A DNA stretch of 64,000 nt, from positions 1,074,506 through 1,138,505 of the forward strand of contig JBMNFF010000001.1 of the NCBI GenBank assembly GCA_050949165.1, read 5' to 3'. This DNA is from DAIOXA01 sp050949165 (lineage in GTDB: Bacteria; Bacillota; Proteinivoracia; UBA4975). This document shows, in pieces, positions 8,062 through 16,915 of this stretch. Within the stretch, counting starts at the first letter, position 1. Each line of letters starts with the position of its first letter. Under the pieces are notes generated by a model. The model was given only the letters and a program-made list of their open reading frames with translations. It made no database searches and was not told the DNA's origin. A program made the translations under genes and the position numbers.

Positions 8062-8937
8062 ATGCTCATCAACCCTGCCCGTCTCTTGGTTAGGGCCAGG
8101 GCCCAGGGCCGGGCCCTGGCGGCCTTTAACATCTACAATCTCGAGACCCTCCAGGGAGTGGCCGCCGCCGCAGCCCGGGCCGGCAGTCCCCTCCTGCTTC
8201 AGGCTTCGCCCCGAACGGTGGAATTTGCCGGCGCAGCTTACCTGGTCGCCATGGCCCGGGCCGCCGCCCGCCACTGGCAGATTCCCGTCGCCCTGCACCT
8301 GGATCATGCCAGGGACTTTGATCTGGTTGAGGAATGCCTCAGGGCCGGCTTCACCTCGGTGATGTATGATGGCTCCCGCCTGCCCCTGCAGGAAAACATC
8401 GCCAACACCCGACAGGTGGTGGAACTGGCCGCCCGCTACGGCGCCGCCGTGGAGGGAGAGTTGGGCCAGGTGGGAGGCGGCGGGTTAAGCCCCGATGACG
8501 AACAATACACCGATCCCCAGGAAGCCAGGGAATTTGCCCGGGCCACCGGCGTAGATATGCTGGCGGTGGCGGTGGGAACGGCCCACGGCCTCTACCGGGG
8601 CGAACCCCATCTGGACTTTGGGCGCCTTGCCGAAATTGCCCGGGAGGTGCCCCTGCCCCTGGTCCTCCACGGCGGCTCCGGGGTGCCGGCCCCGGCAATT
8701 CGCCAGGCCATCGCCCTGGGAATCGCCAAGGTCAATATCGCCACCGAGCTGAAGCTGCCCTTCACCCGCACCCTGGTTCAGGAGCTGGTCCATCTGGCCG
8801 ACCGCTCCCCGGAGGAAAGCGATCCCCGCCGGTACATGGCCGCCGCCCGGGAAGCGGTGGAGAAAATCGCCGCCGTCAAGGTGGCCATGTGTTGGATCCA
8901 AACCACCGCAAAGGAGTGCTGCTATGATTCTCAATGA
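8062..8937 (+). CDS. Class II ketose-bisphosphate aldolase
   Basis: A 291-residue zinc-dependent aldolase. Visible family residues are the zinc-binding HLDHARD, VEGELGQVGG, the GTAHGLY segment with a second zinc histidine, LHGGSG and the phosphate-binding KVNIATEL. The enzyme cleaves fructose-1,6- or tagatose-1,6-bisphosphate to two triose phosphates. GAGGAGG lies before the ATG at 8062. It overlaps the next gene by 14 bases, so translation is probably coupled. The sequence resembles both FbaA-like and GatY/KbaY-like enzymes. The neighbouring glucose-type kinase and isomerase favour fructose bisphosphate. Confidence 0.92.
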   Translation: MLINPARLLVRARAQGRALAAFNIYNLETLQGVAAAAARAGSPLLLQASPRTVEFAGAAYLVAMARAAARHWQIPVALHLDHARDFDLVEECLRAGFTSVMYDGSRLPLQENIANTRQVVELAARYGAAVEGELGQVGGGGLSPDDEQYTDPQEAREFARATGVDMLAVAVGTAHGLYRGEPHLDFGRLAEIAREVPLPLVLHGGSGVPAPAIRQAIALGIAKVNIATELKLPFTRTLVQELVHLADRSPEESDPRRYMAAAREAVEKIAAVKVAMCWIQTTAKECCYDSQ

Positions 8938-9994
8938 CCCCCATGCCCTGCGCCAATTGGACAGCCTGGGTTCTCTGGCCGCCACCGAAGACTATCCCAG
9001 CCAGTTTGCCCTGGGCTTGGAGCTTGCCGCCGACTTCTCCCTGCCCCCCTGCTTTAAGCGGGAGTACCACGAAATCCTGGTCCTGGGCACCGGCGGCGGC
9101 TCCTCCATCGCCGGCGCCCTCCTCACCTCCCTCTTCTTTGACCAGCTGAAGCAGCCGGTAATTATCAACCAGGGATACAACATCCCCGCCCATGCCGACA
9201 GGGACACCCTGGTCATCGCCCTCTCCCATTCCGGCAACACCGAAGAGATCCTCTCAGCCCTGGGCCAGGCCCGGCGCCGGGGCTGTCCCGCCCTGGCCAT
9301 CACCGCCGGCGGCGCCCTGGGGGATATTTGCCGGACCGAGGACATCCCCCACATCATCGTCCCCCGGGACATCGGCCATCCCCGGCGGAACCTGGGCTAC
9401 ATAGTGCCGCCCCTGGTCCTGGCCCTGGCCCAACTGGGCCTGGTCCCGGACATCTCCGCCGACATCCGGGAGGCCATTGCCCTGATGGCGGATCTCAAGA
9501 ACCAGTACGGCGTCGACACTCCCCTGGAGCAGAACCCGGCCAAGCAGCTGGCCGCCAGGCTCCGGGGTCACATCCCCCTGATCTACGGTTCCAGCGATTA
9601 CCTCCAGGCCCCGGCCTGGCGCTGGAAGAACCAGTTCGGCGAGAACGGCAAGCTGATGGCCTTCTACAACCTCATCCCCCACCTCCACCACGATGAGGCG
9701 GTGGGCTGGGATATGGAGCCGGAGTTGCTGCGCCATTTCTTCTTAATCATACTCCGGGATGACCAATTGGACCTTCCCAAGGTCCAAAAGCGCAAGGAAA
9801 TCACGGCCCAGATGCTGAGGGAGCGCATGGGGGGGGTAGAAGAAGTCTGGGCCCAGGGCCGGTCCCGCTTTGCCCGCCTCTTCTCCCTCACCTACCTGGG
9901 GGACTTTGTCAGCCTGTATGTGGCGGCAGTCCGGGGCATCGACCCCACCCCCGTGGCGATCATCAACCTCTTTAAGGAGAAGATGGGCCAGTGA
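8924..9994 (+). CDS. SIS-domain phosphoglucose/phosphomannose isomerase (PGI/PMI family)
   Basis: The 356-residue product has two SIS domains. The first carries LGTGGGSSIAG and SHSGNTEE, which bind sugar phosphate. The second has FGENGKLMAFYNLIPHLHHDE, holding the catalytic Glu and His expected in the PGI/PMI family known mostly from archaea. It ends with SLYVAAVRGIDPTPV, typical of that family. The enzyme interconverts glucose-6-, mannose-6- and fructose-6-phosphate. AAAGGAG precedes the ATG at 8924. It sits between the aldolase and PfkB genes, overlapping both. AgaS-like sugar-phosphate isomerase is the main alternative. Confidence 0.85.
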   Translation: MILNDPHALRQLDSLGSLAATEDYPSQFALGLELAADFSLPPCFKREYHEILVLGTGGGSSIAGALLTSLFFDQLKQPVIINQGYNIPAHADRDTLVIALSHSGNTEEILSALGQARRRGCPALAITAGGALGDICRTEDIPHIIVPRDIGHPRRNLGYIVPPLVLALAQLGLVPDISADIREAIALMADLKNQYGVDTPLEQNPAKQLAARLRGHIPLIYGSSDYLQAPAWRWKNQFGENGKLMAFYNLIPHLHHDEAVGWDMEPELLRHFFLIILRDDQLDLPKVQKRKEITAQMLRERMGGVEEVWAQGRSRFARLFSLTYLGDFVSLYVAAVRGIDPTPVAIINLFKEKMGQ

Positions 9995-10920
9995 TCCTCA
10001 GCATCTGCCTCAACACTTCTCTGGACACCCGCTACACCGCGCCCGGCTTTAAAAAGGGCGGCATCCACAGCGTGGCCCCGCCCAGCGTCACCGCCGGGGG
10101 CAAGGGCCTCAACCTGGCCCGGGTGGCGGCCCAGTTGGGCGCCTCCGTCACCGCCCTGGGCCTGGTGGGGGAAAGAGACCTGGACTTCTTTACCCAAGCC
10201 ATGGAGGCCGAAGGGGTGAGCCCCCGTTTCACCCCCCTCCCCTCCCCCAGCCGGCGCTGCCTCAACATCATCGACCCCGATACCAAGAGCGTCACCGAAA
10301 TCCTGGAGCAGGGCTACCCCGCCCGGCAGGAACACTTTCAGAGCCTCCTCAGTCAGGTGGAAGCAATGGCCCCCCAGGCAGCGGTTATCGCTGCCAGCGG
10401 CAGCGTTCCCCCGGGGTTGGACCCCGACGTCTATGCCCAACTGGGCGAGCTGGCCCGGCGCCTTGGCAAGCCCTTTGTCCTGGACGCCCGGGGCCGGCAC
10501 CTTCAAGAAGGGCTCAAGGGCCGCCCCTTTGCCGTCAAGCCCAACCGAAGGGAACTGGAAACTTGGGCAGGGGCGCCCCTGGAGACGGATGCGGACATCG
10601 CCGCCGCCCTCTTGCGGCTGGCCCAAGCCGGCGTGGCCCTGGCCACCGTCAGCCTGGGGGCGGAGGGCGCCATGGCCGCCGCCCAGGGCAAGCTCTGGCT
10701 GGCCCGCCCGCCCCGGGTAGAGGTCGTAAACCCCGTGGGGGCAGGGGATGCCTTCGCCGCCGGCCTCTGCGTAGCAATAACCCGGAATCTCAGCTTGCCC
10801 GAAACCCTGGCCCTGGCCGTAGCCAGCGGCGCCGCCAGCGCCATGCATCCCGAGACCGGCCATGTGGACATAATGCGCCTGGAGCAGCTGCTGCCCCAGG
10901 TAGAGATCACCGAAATCTAA
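9991..10920 (+). CDS. PfkB family phosphofructokinase or tagatose-6-phosphate kinase
   Basis: The 309-residue product begins with the 1-phosphofructokinase/LacC-type N terminus (ILSICLNTSLDTRY). It has GGKGLNLARVAAQLG and the PfkB signature NPVGAGDAFAAG, whose Asp is the catalytic base. It phosphorylates a ketose phosphate with ATP. The GTG start overlaps the stop codon of the isomerase gene (GTGA), showing tight coupling. In this operon it would make fructose-1,6-bisphosphate for the aldolase. The family also includes fructose-1-phosphate and tagatose-6-phosphate kinases, so the substrate is inferred. Confidence 0.88.
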   Translation: MILSICLNTSLDTRYTAPGFKKGGIHSVAPPSVTAGGKGLNLARVAAQLGASVTALGLVGERDLDFFTQAMEAEGVSPRFTPLPSPSRRCLNIIDPDTKSVTEILEQGYPARQEHFQSLLSQVEAMAPQAAVIAASGSVPPGLDPDVYAQLGELARRLGKPFVLDARGRHLQEGLKGRPFAVKPNRRELETWAGAPLETDADIAAALLRLAQAGVALATVSLGAEGAMAAAQGKLWLARPPRVEVVNPVGAGDAFAAGLCVAITRNLSLPETLALAVASGAASAMHPETGHVDIMRLEQLLPQVEITEI

Positions 10921-11000
10921 AGCGCGACAGCGGGGACGCTACAGATTGTCGCACCCCCGGCGGCCGCGACAGGCCGAAGCGTCCCAGATGTCGCAGACGG
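10921..11000. repeat. Dispersed GGGACG-type repeat with inverted halves
   Basis: The short gap after the PfkB gene holds GCGACAGCGGGGACGCTACA, then ATTGTCGCA, and in the second half GCGACAGG with a GCGTCCCAGATGTCGCA segment. The two halves can pair. A related unit lies after the GH36 gene, so that gene is flanked by family members. No function is known. Confidence 0.7.
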
Positions 11001-11012
11001 GAGGTTTAGAGA

Positions 11013-13001
11013 ATGCAATTTGGCAAAGCCCGCCTCAGCTTCCGCGACGCAGGGAGGGCAGAGACAGTGACCTTCTCTGACCTGAGCTGCAGCCACCCCC
11101 GGCTGCAGGTCTCCCCTCACCTGCAAAAACTCCGCCACGGCGCCGTCCTCACCTTGACCCTGACCGCTTCCGAGCCGGTGGAACTGGAAGAATTCATCCT
11201 GGAGGCCCAGCTTCCCAAGGGGAATATGCTCAGCAACGGTTACCAATCCTGGTCCCGAACCAAGCTCTACCGCCCCGACCAATATATGGCTCCCCTCTTC
11301 GCCCTGGCCCGGCCCCTGCTCAGTCCTTACGGGGATTACTCCCTGATTCGGCGCAGCGGCCGCCGCGGCCATTTCTTTTCCTGGTCCTGGACAGGCTTTG
11401 AGCAGGAGGGCAACTGGTTCTTGCTGGGTTCCGACGCCGAAGACTGGGGATACACCCTCTTTGAGGTCGATGGACGCCAGGAAAAACTCTATATCCGCCG
11501 GGACTGCCAGGGCGAAATAACCTCGTCCTACCCCCTCCTCCAGCTCTACTACGGCTGGGGCGGTGAAGGTGAGGTGTGGGATGAATATGCCTCCCTGCTG
11601 ACCCGCCGACGTCCCAACGCCCGGCGCTGCACCGGCTGGACCAGCTGGTACAACTACTATACAAAGATCGACGAGGAGATCATCCTGGACAACCTCCGGG
11701 CCCTTTCGACCTCGGGGCACCCCTTCCAGATCTTCCAAATCGACGACGGCTGGCAGGAGGCCATCGGCGACTGGCTGGATATCAACGCAAAATTCCCCTC
11801 GGGCCTGGCCAGCCTCGCCCGGACAATTCGCCAACGGGGTTTCCGCCCCGGCCTGTGGCTTTCCCCCTTCATTTGCGATAAAAAATCCCGCCTGTGGCGG
11901 GAGAATTACGACTGGGTCCTCAAGGACGAGAAGGGTCGTCCTGTCAAGGCCGGCTGGAACCCCGGCTGGAATGGCTGGTTCTACGCCCTGGACTTCTATG
12001 CCCCGGGCTTTCAGACCTGGCTCAAGGAGGTCTTTGCCACCATCCTGGACCAATGGGGGTTCCAGATGGTCAAGCTGGACTTCCTCTATGCCGTGGCCCT
12101 GCGCCCCCACCACGGCCGCTGCCGGGGGCGGATCATGGCCGAGGCCATGGAGTTCCTGCACCAAATCTGTGGAGACAATTTCATCCTGGGCTGCGGCGTA
12201 CCCCTGGCCCAATCAGCGGGCCGGGTGGACTTCTGTCGCATCGGCGCCGACGTGGCCCCCTACTGGGAAGACCGATTCCTGCGGACGATAGGCTACCGGG
12301 AGCGGGTCTCCACCCGCAACTCCCTGGCCAGCACCCTGCACCGGCATATGCTGGACAGGCGGTTCTTCCGCAACGATCCCGATGTCTTCCTCCTCCGGGA
12401 CGGCGTCCCCAAGGTCAATGAGAACAAGCTCAGCCTCGCCGAGCGCCATACTTTATTCTTCCTCAACAACCTCCTGGGCGGCCTGGTCTTCCTCTCGGAC
12501 CATGTGGGGGAGTACACCCCGGAGCAGCAGGCCCAGCTGGCCGAGATGTTCCCCAGCCTGGAAGCAGAAATAACCCGCTTCCATTACCAGGGGGAACTGT
12601 TTGTAATTGAGTTCCAGGTGGAGGAGCGGGAATACGTCGCCCTGGTAAACTTAAGCCCCAAACCCGCTTACCTCGACCTACCCCCGGGCCAGTGGTTCCA
12701 CCCGGAGCTTAAAGTCTGCACCGGCCACCTGGATTTGCAGCCCCACCAGACCCTCTGCCTGGCCAAGGTCAAGCCCCAGGCCCAGCCCTATGTGCTGGGG
12801 AGCAGCGGCCACCTGTACCCCGGCGCCCAGGTAGAATCCTTTACCCGGGAAGGGGATGGCTGGACCCTGACCCTGAAATCCTACTCTTCCCCCCACACCC
12901 GGGTCTGGATAGCCCTGCCTGAAGGGATGGAAGAACTGGTGGTCAACGGCACCCGCCCAGAAATCATCCACTGGGGACGGTTCCCAGTGGCGCAAATCTA
13001 A
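11013..13001 (+). CDS. Alpha-galactosidase, glycoside hydrolase family 36
   Basis: This 662-residue enzyme has an N-terminal beta-sandwich domain (about residues 1-215), a catalytic barrel entered at GWTSWYNYY, and a C-terminal beta domain. IFQIDDGWQ and VKLDFLYA are GH36 motifs. D356 in KLDF is the expected nucleophile and D413 in RIGADVAP the acid/base. It would release galactose from alpha-galactosides such as raffinose or melibiose. There is no signal peptide, so it is cytoplasmic. GGAGG precedes the ATG at 11013. It follows the hexose operon on the same strand. Some GH36 enzymes are alpha-N-acetylgalactosaminidases. Confidence 0.92.
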   Translation: MQFGKARLSFRDAGRAETVTFSDLSCSHPRLQVSPHLQKLRHGAVLTLTLTASEPVELEEFILEAQLPKGNMLSNGYQSWSRTKLYRPDQYMAPLFALARPLLSPYGDYSLIRRSGRRGHFFSWSWTGFEQEGNWFLLGSDAEDWGYTLFEVDGRQEKLYIRRDCQGEITSSYPLLQLYYGWGGEGEVWDEYASLLTRRRPNARRCTGWTSWYNYYTKIDEEIILDNLRALSTSGHPFQIFQIDDGWQEAIGDWLDINAKFPSGLASLARTIRQRGFRPGLWLSPFICDKKSRLWRENYDWVLKDEKGRPVKAGWNPGWNGWFYALDFYAPGFQTWLKEVFATILDQWGFQMVKLDFLYAVALRPHHGRCRGRIMAEAMEFLHQICGDNFILGCGVPLAQSAGRVDFCRIGADVAPYWEDRFLRTIGYRERVSTRNSLASTLHRHMLDRRFFRNDPDVFLLRDGVPKVNENKLSLAERHTLFFLNNLLGGLVFLSDHVGEYTPEQQAQLAEMFPSLEAEITRFHYQGELFVIEFQVEEREYVALVNLSPKPAYLDLPPGQWFHPELKVCTGHLDLQPHQTLCLAKVKPQAQPYVLGSSGHLYPGAQVESFTREGDGWTLTLKSYSSPHTRVWIALPEGMEELVVNGTRPEIIHWGRFPVAQI

Positions 13002-13002
13002 A

Positions 13003-13141
13003 CCTGCGACAACAGGGATGTTTCAGATCGTCTCAAAATCCATCTCCGCACGCTCCCGGAACCAGGGAGGTAATCGGCTCTCGAGACGGCGCCCATAACA
13101 CAACGGAAACAAATTTGAGACAGGTGCACGCGTCCCCGCTG
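13003..13141. repeat. GGGACG-type repeats between the GH36 gene and the next gene
   Basis: TGCGACAACAGGGATGTTTC and GATCGTCTCA are followed about 80 bases later by TTTGAGACAGGTGCACGCGT and CCCCGCTGT in the opposite sense. The arms are imperfect copies of the unit at 10921. No gene is seen in this stretch. Confidence 0.6.
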
Positions 13142-13143
13142 TA

Positions 13144-13797
13144 TCATTGCGAAGGGAAAAAGTGCTGCATTGCCCTATTTTTATTTTCTTGTGACAGCTT
13201 AGTTATTTCATTGGATCGGTGGATATTATTTAATCTATACCTAACCCAAGCCGGAAATATCTCTTTCATGTCCTGGGCATACAAAGAGCCGTCCCTGGGA
13301 AACTGTTTCCCGATTACCGTAAATCCGCCGTTGGTTAAATCCACTGTAACCAAACAGGGCATGGATGAACCGCTTTCCTTCACGACTCTTCCCTGTTGGG
13401 GAAAATAAATTTCCTCCAGCACCCAGAGGTAAACCTCCACCTTTTCATCTGAAATAAAAGAGTATCCATAGATTCTAAAGGATGCAAAGCTTTCTGCATT
13501 ATCCGATTTGGCATGCCCCGCTGTCAAATATTCCTGAATAACTTTGATATTATCCTCAGCAAAGGACATGTTTCTTTGCTTGCCAAATAAAGTAATCATT
13601 TCACTAACGTTTCTACCCTTTTTCGCAACCTTATAGCCTAGGCCGATGTAAATAATTGCTTCATCAGTATCGGAAGTCCGAATGCTGAATATCGGATTTT
13701 TATTAGCCAGAAATCTGTAATAGTCCACTCCGAATAGTATGGTCCACGCAACCAAAATAACCAGACCAAAGAACAACAGTTTGCGTTTTAGTAACAA
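13144..13797 (-). CDS. Uncharacterised membrane-anchored protein
   Basis: The 217-residue protein has one N-terminal membrane helix (about residues 7-24, LLFFGLVILVAWTILFGV) and an outside domain of about 190 residues with no motif I recognise. Features include YIGLGYKVAKKG and WVLEEIYFPQQG. The gene is clearly more AT-rich than both flanks and is oriented against them, which suggests separate origin. The start is a TTG at 13797 after AAGGGG. It could be a secreted or signalling component. I do not recognise it. Confidence 0.6.
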   Translation of the reverse strand: MLLKRKLLFFGLVILVAWTILFGVDYYRFLANKNPIFSIRTSDTDEAIIYIGLGYKVAKKGRNVSEMITLFGKQRNMSFAEDNIKVIQEYLTAGHAKSDNAESFASFRIYGYSFISDEKVEVYLWVLEEIYFPQQGRVVKESGSSMPCLVTVDLTNGGFTVIGKQFPRDGSLYAQDMKEIFPAWVRYRLNNIHRSNEITKLSQENKNRAMQHFFPSQ

Positions 13798-13823
13798 TTA
13801 TATTTCCCCTTAATCATTAGATA

Positions 13824-13847
13824 TGGCCAAGAAATATTTCTTGGCCA
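13824..13847. promoter_or_regulatory. Perfect 24-bp palindrome
   Basis: The arms TGGCCAAGAAAT and ATTTCTTGGCCA join without a loop. No T-run follows, so it looks more like a protein-binding site than a terminator. It lies between the divergent 13144-13797 gene and the MFS/GH1 operon, about 175 bases upstream of the latter's promoter. Confidence 0.5.
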
Positions 13848-14019
13848 CTAGCCTCTATCTTCTAACCCTAGCGTACTTAGGGATATTGTTCTCCCAGCCG
13901 TTTACGGAACTACTTGTCCAAGCATGATAGTTGCTAGTGTGTTGAGCTACCTTATAGTCATAATAAGTTTTCCAGAATATTGTACTCCTTATTATTTTAT
14001 AATTTAACTATATTGCTAC

Positions 14020-14048
14020 TTGATTAACATTTCAAGTATTTATATACA
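14020..14048 (+). promoter_or_regulatory. Sigma-A-type promoter of the MFS/GH1 operon
   Basis: TTGATT (14020-14025) and TATACA (14043-14048) are separated by 17 bases and lie about 30 bases before the MFS start codon. The surrounding 230 bases are AT-rich and hold no gene. Confidence 0.65.
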
Positions 14049-14079
14049 ATAAATTTTTGTTTTAAAAGGAGGCATTGAA

Positions 14080-15414
14080 ATGTCCACCCTGGTAAAACCC
14101 CGCATGACCACCCGCGATAAGATCACCCTGGCCATCCTGGTCCTGATGTCTGTCTTCCTCTATGCCGACATGAACGCCATCACTCCCGTGGTCACCGACA
14201 TCATGGCCGAGTACGGCATCAGCGAAAGCGACATCGGCCTGGTGGGCTCGGCCTTCACCCTGATTGGCGCCATCGTCAGCATCGTCTTCGGCTTCCTGGC
14301 CGACCGCACTTCCCGCAAATGGCTGCTGGCCTTTGTGGTCCTGGTGGGGGAAATCCCCTGCTTCCTCACCGGCATCAAGTTCTTCACCCAAACCTATGAG
14401 CAGCTTCTCTTCCTGCGGATTTTGACCGGTCTGGGAGTGGGCGGCATCTTCCCCATCACCTTCTCCCTCATCGGCGACTACTTCCACGCCCATCACCGCC
14501 CCATGGCGACGGCCTTTGTGGGAGCGGCCTGGGGCATCGGCGAAATTGCCGGCAGCATTATCGCTGGCTTCCTGGCCGGCCCCTACGGCTGGCGCCTGCC
14601 CTTCATCGTCGCCGCCGCCCCCAACTTCCTCCTGGTGCCCCTCTTCCTCCTCATCGCCAAGGAACCGGCCCGCGGCGCCCAGGAAGAGCAAGTCCAGGAA
14701 CTCATGGCCCAGGGCATCGAGTACAACGAAAAGATCCGCCTCAAAGACCTCAAGTACGTCCTCACCAACAAGACCAATATCCTGGGCTACCTCCAGGGAG
14801 TCCCCGGCTCTCTGCCCTGGGGCATCCTACCCTTCTACCTCATCGCCTATTACGAGGTTGTCCAGGGCTTCAGCAAGGAAATGGGCACCACCATCTTCTT
14901 CCTCTTCGGCGTTGGCGCCACCATCGGCGGCATCCTGGGGGGTTGGCTGGGCCAGGTTGTTTACAAAAAGGACCCCCGCTACATGCCCCTGCTGGCCGGC
15001 GGCACCGTCCTGGCCGGCATCATCCCTACCATGTTCCTCCTCAACATCTCCTGGCCCACCGACCCCGGACTGGTGGACTGGCTGCTGCCGGTGGCCTTTG
15101 CTATCTTTTCCGGAGCCCTGATCACCATTGCCGGGCCCAATATCAAGTCCATCCTCCTCAATGTCAACCCGCCGGAGCACCGGGGTACCGTCTTTGCCCT
15201 CCACAATATCTTCGACTCTATCGGCAAGGGCGTGGGCCCCTTCATCGGCGGTCTCCTCATCACCAAAATTGGCTACACCTTCACCGTGTATTTTTCCGCC
15301 CTGATGTGGATCCCCTGCGGCCTCATCTTCCTGGCCATCTACTGGACCATCAGGAAGGACATCGACTATGTCAATCGCTACCTGGACGAAAAAGCGGCCA
15401 AGCTGGCCGGGTGA
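14080..15414 (+). CDS. Major facilitator superfamily transporter
   Basis: The 444-residue product has about 12 membrane helices. It shows the MFS signature FGFLADRTSRKW between helices 2 and 3 and a LRILTGLGVGGIFPITFSLIGDYF-type helix 4-5 region, here seen from residue 108. The pattern is closest to spinster-like and sugar/organic-anion MFS carriers. AAGGAGG lies before the ATG at 14080. The GH1 gene follows after nine bases, so the carrier probably imports the glycoside that GH1 cleaves, or exports a product. The substrate is inferred from context only. Confidence 0.88.
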   Translation: MSTLVKPRMTTRDKITLAILVLMSVFLYADMNAITPVVTDIMAEYGISESDIGLVGSAFTLIGAIVSIVFGFLADRTSRKWLLAFVVLVGEIPCFLTGIKFFTQTYEQLLFLRILTGLGVGGIFPITFSLIGDYFHAHHRPMATAFVGAAWGIGEIAGSIIAGFLAGPYGWRLPFIVAAAPNFLLVPLFLLIAKEPARGAQEEQVQELMAQGIEYNEKIRLKDLKYVLTNKTNILGYLQGVPGSLPWGILPFYLIAYYEVVQGFSKEMGTTIFFLFGVGATIGGILGGWLGQVVYKKDPRYMPLLAGGTVLAGIIPTMFLLNISWPTDPGLVDWLLPVAFAIFSGALITIAGPNIKSILLNVNPPEHRGTVFALHNIFDSIGKGVGPFIGGLLITKIGYTFTVYFSALMWIPCGLIFLAIYWTIRKDIDYVNRYLDEKAAKLAG

Positions 15415-15423
15415 GGTGATAGT

Positions 15424-16725
15424 ATGAAGGGTTTTGAGCTGGGACAGGATTTCCTCCTGGGCACCGCCACCGCCGCCCTCCAGATCGAAGGGGGCGACCG
15501 CAAAAACAACTGGTACCGTTGGTGCGAACAGGGCAGAATCAAGGACGGGGCTCACTGCCTCCGGGCCAATGACCATTACAACCGGGTGGAAGAAGACATC
15601 GCCCTGATGCAGGCCATGCACAACGAAACCTATCGCCTGGGCCTGGAATGGAGCAGAATTGAGCCCGCTCCCGGCCAGTGGAGCCAGGAAGGCCTGGACC
15701 ATTACCGCCGGGAGCTGGAACTGCTCCTGGCCGCTGGCATCACTCCCCTGGTCACCCTCCACCACTTCTCCCACCCCCTCTGGTTCGAGGATATGGGGGG
15801 CTGGGAAAATAGCCAATCTCCCGAACTCTTCCGTCGCTTTACCCGCACCGTGGTGGAAAATTTGGGCGACCTGGTCCAGGATTGGATTACCATCAATGAG
15901 CCCAATGTCTACGCCATGGGTAGCTTCCTCACCGGGGAATGGCCCCCGGGCAAGAAGAGCATCCCTGCGTACTTCCGGGTCCTGAAGAACATGGTCCTGG
16001 GCCACATCCTGGCCTATCAGGAAATCCATGCCATCCGCAAGGCCCAGGGCTTCCCGGGTCCCACCCGGGTGGGCGTGGCCAACCACATCCGGGTCTTCTC
16101 CCCCGAGGACAATGCCCTGGCCCGCGGCGCCGCCCGTCGCCTGGACTACCTCTTTCATACCATGGTGGTCCGGGGCATGGTGGAAGGCAAGCTCTCCTTC
16201 CCCCTGGGAACCGGGGGCTACCCCCTGGGTAAGGGGTTCTATATGGACTTCTTTGGCCTCAACTACTATTCCCGGGACATCGTGGCCTTCTCCTGGAAAA
16301 ACCCCGGCATGCTCTTCGCTCAGCTCAGGACCGACCCCACCCTTCCTAAGAACGATCTGGGCTGGGATATCTATCCCGAGGGCTTGTACAGCATCTGCAA
16401 GGAGTATTATCAGCGGTACAAGGTCCCCATCTACATCACCGAAAACGGCATCTGCGACGCCGACGATGATCAGCGCCCAAGCTACATCTACCGCCACCTG
16501 GAGCAGGTGGCCCGGCTCCGCCAAGAGGGGATCCCCGTGGAGCGCTACTACCACTGGACCCTGATGGACAATTTCGAATGGGCAGAGGGTGAGAGCGCCC
16601 CCTTCGGCCTCATCCACTGCAATTTCGAGACCCAGGAGCGCACCATGCGCGAGAGCGGCCGCTTCTATGGGGAAATCTGCCGCCGCAAGGCAGTGACCCA
16701 GGAGATGATCGAGAAATATCTATAG
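15424..16725 (+). CDS. Beta-glucosidase / 6-phospho-beta-glucosidase family GH1
   Basis: The 433-residue enzyme has the GH1 N-terminal FLLGTATAALQIEGG, the acid/base glutamate E159 in TINEPNV and the nucleophile E340 in YITENGI. HHFSHPLWF and YYHWTLMDNFEWAEG are further family motifs. It hydrolyses beta-glucosides, or phospho-beta-glucosides in some members, in the cytoplasm. No phosphotransferase genes are nearby and the carrier is an MFS protein, so unphosphorylated substrates are more likely. A rho-independent terminator follows. The start ATG at 15424 has GAGGTGAT in front. Confidence 0.95.
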   Translation: MKGFELGQDFLLGTATAALQIEGGDRKNNWYRWCEQGRIKDGAHCLRANDHYNRVEEDIALMQAMHNETYRLGLEWSRIEPAPGQWSQEGLDHYRRELELLLAAGITPLVTLHHFSHPLWFEDMGGWENSQSPELFRRFTRTVVENLGDLVQDWITINEPNVYAMGSFLTGEWPPGKKSIPAYFRVLKNMVLGHILAYQEIHAIRKAQGFPGPTRVGVANHIRVFSPEDNALARGAARRLDYLFHTMVVRGMVEGKLSFPLGTGGYPLGKGFYMDFFGLNYYSRDIVAFSWKNPGMLFAQLRTDPTLPKNDLGWDIYPEGLYSICKEYYQRYKVPIYITENGICDADDDQRPSYIYRHLEQVARLRQEGIPVERYYHWTLMDNFEWAEGESAPFGLIHCNFETQERTMRESGRFYGEICRRKAVTQEMIEKYL

Positions 16726-16737
16726 CACCCAATAAAA

Positions 16738-16771
16738 AAGGGTTACCGGAAATGACAGGTAACCCTTTCTT
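16738..16771 (+). terminator. Terminator of the MFS/GH1 operon
   Basis: AAGGGTTACC pairs with GGTAACCCTT across a 10-base loop and TCTTAAATT follows. It lies 12 bases after the GH1 stop. Confidence 0.85.
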
Positions 16772-16897
16772 AAATTATGCAAGGCCTTTTAGCCATCCTG
16801 ACGAAGCCGGGCGGCAAGAGCCGCCCCTGCAACGCCGCCACCCGCAGGTCCAGGGGGAGCAGCCGAACCATGTAATCGCCCCTCCGACACCGGGTGT

Positions 16898-16915
16898 GAA
16901 GCAAAAGAACCGTCC
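16898..16915. repeat. Single arm of the GGGACGG dispersed repeat
   Basis: AAGCAAAAGAACCGTCCC abuts the stop codon of the histidine kinase gene. It is identical to one arm of the inverted pair at 20226-20288. The preceding 130 bases hold no gene. Confidence 0.75.
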
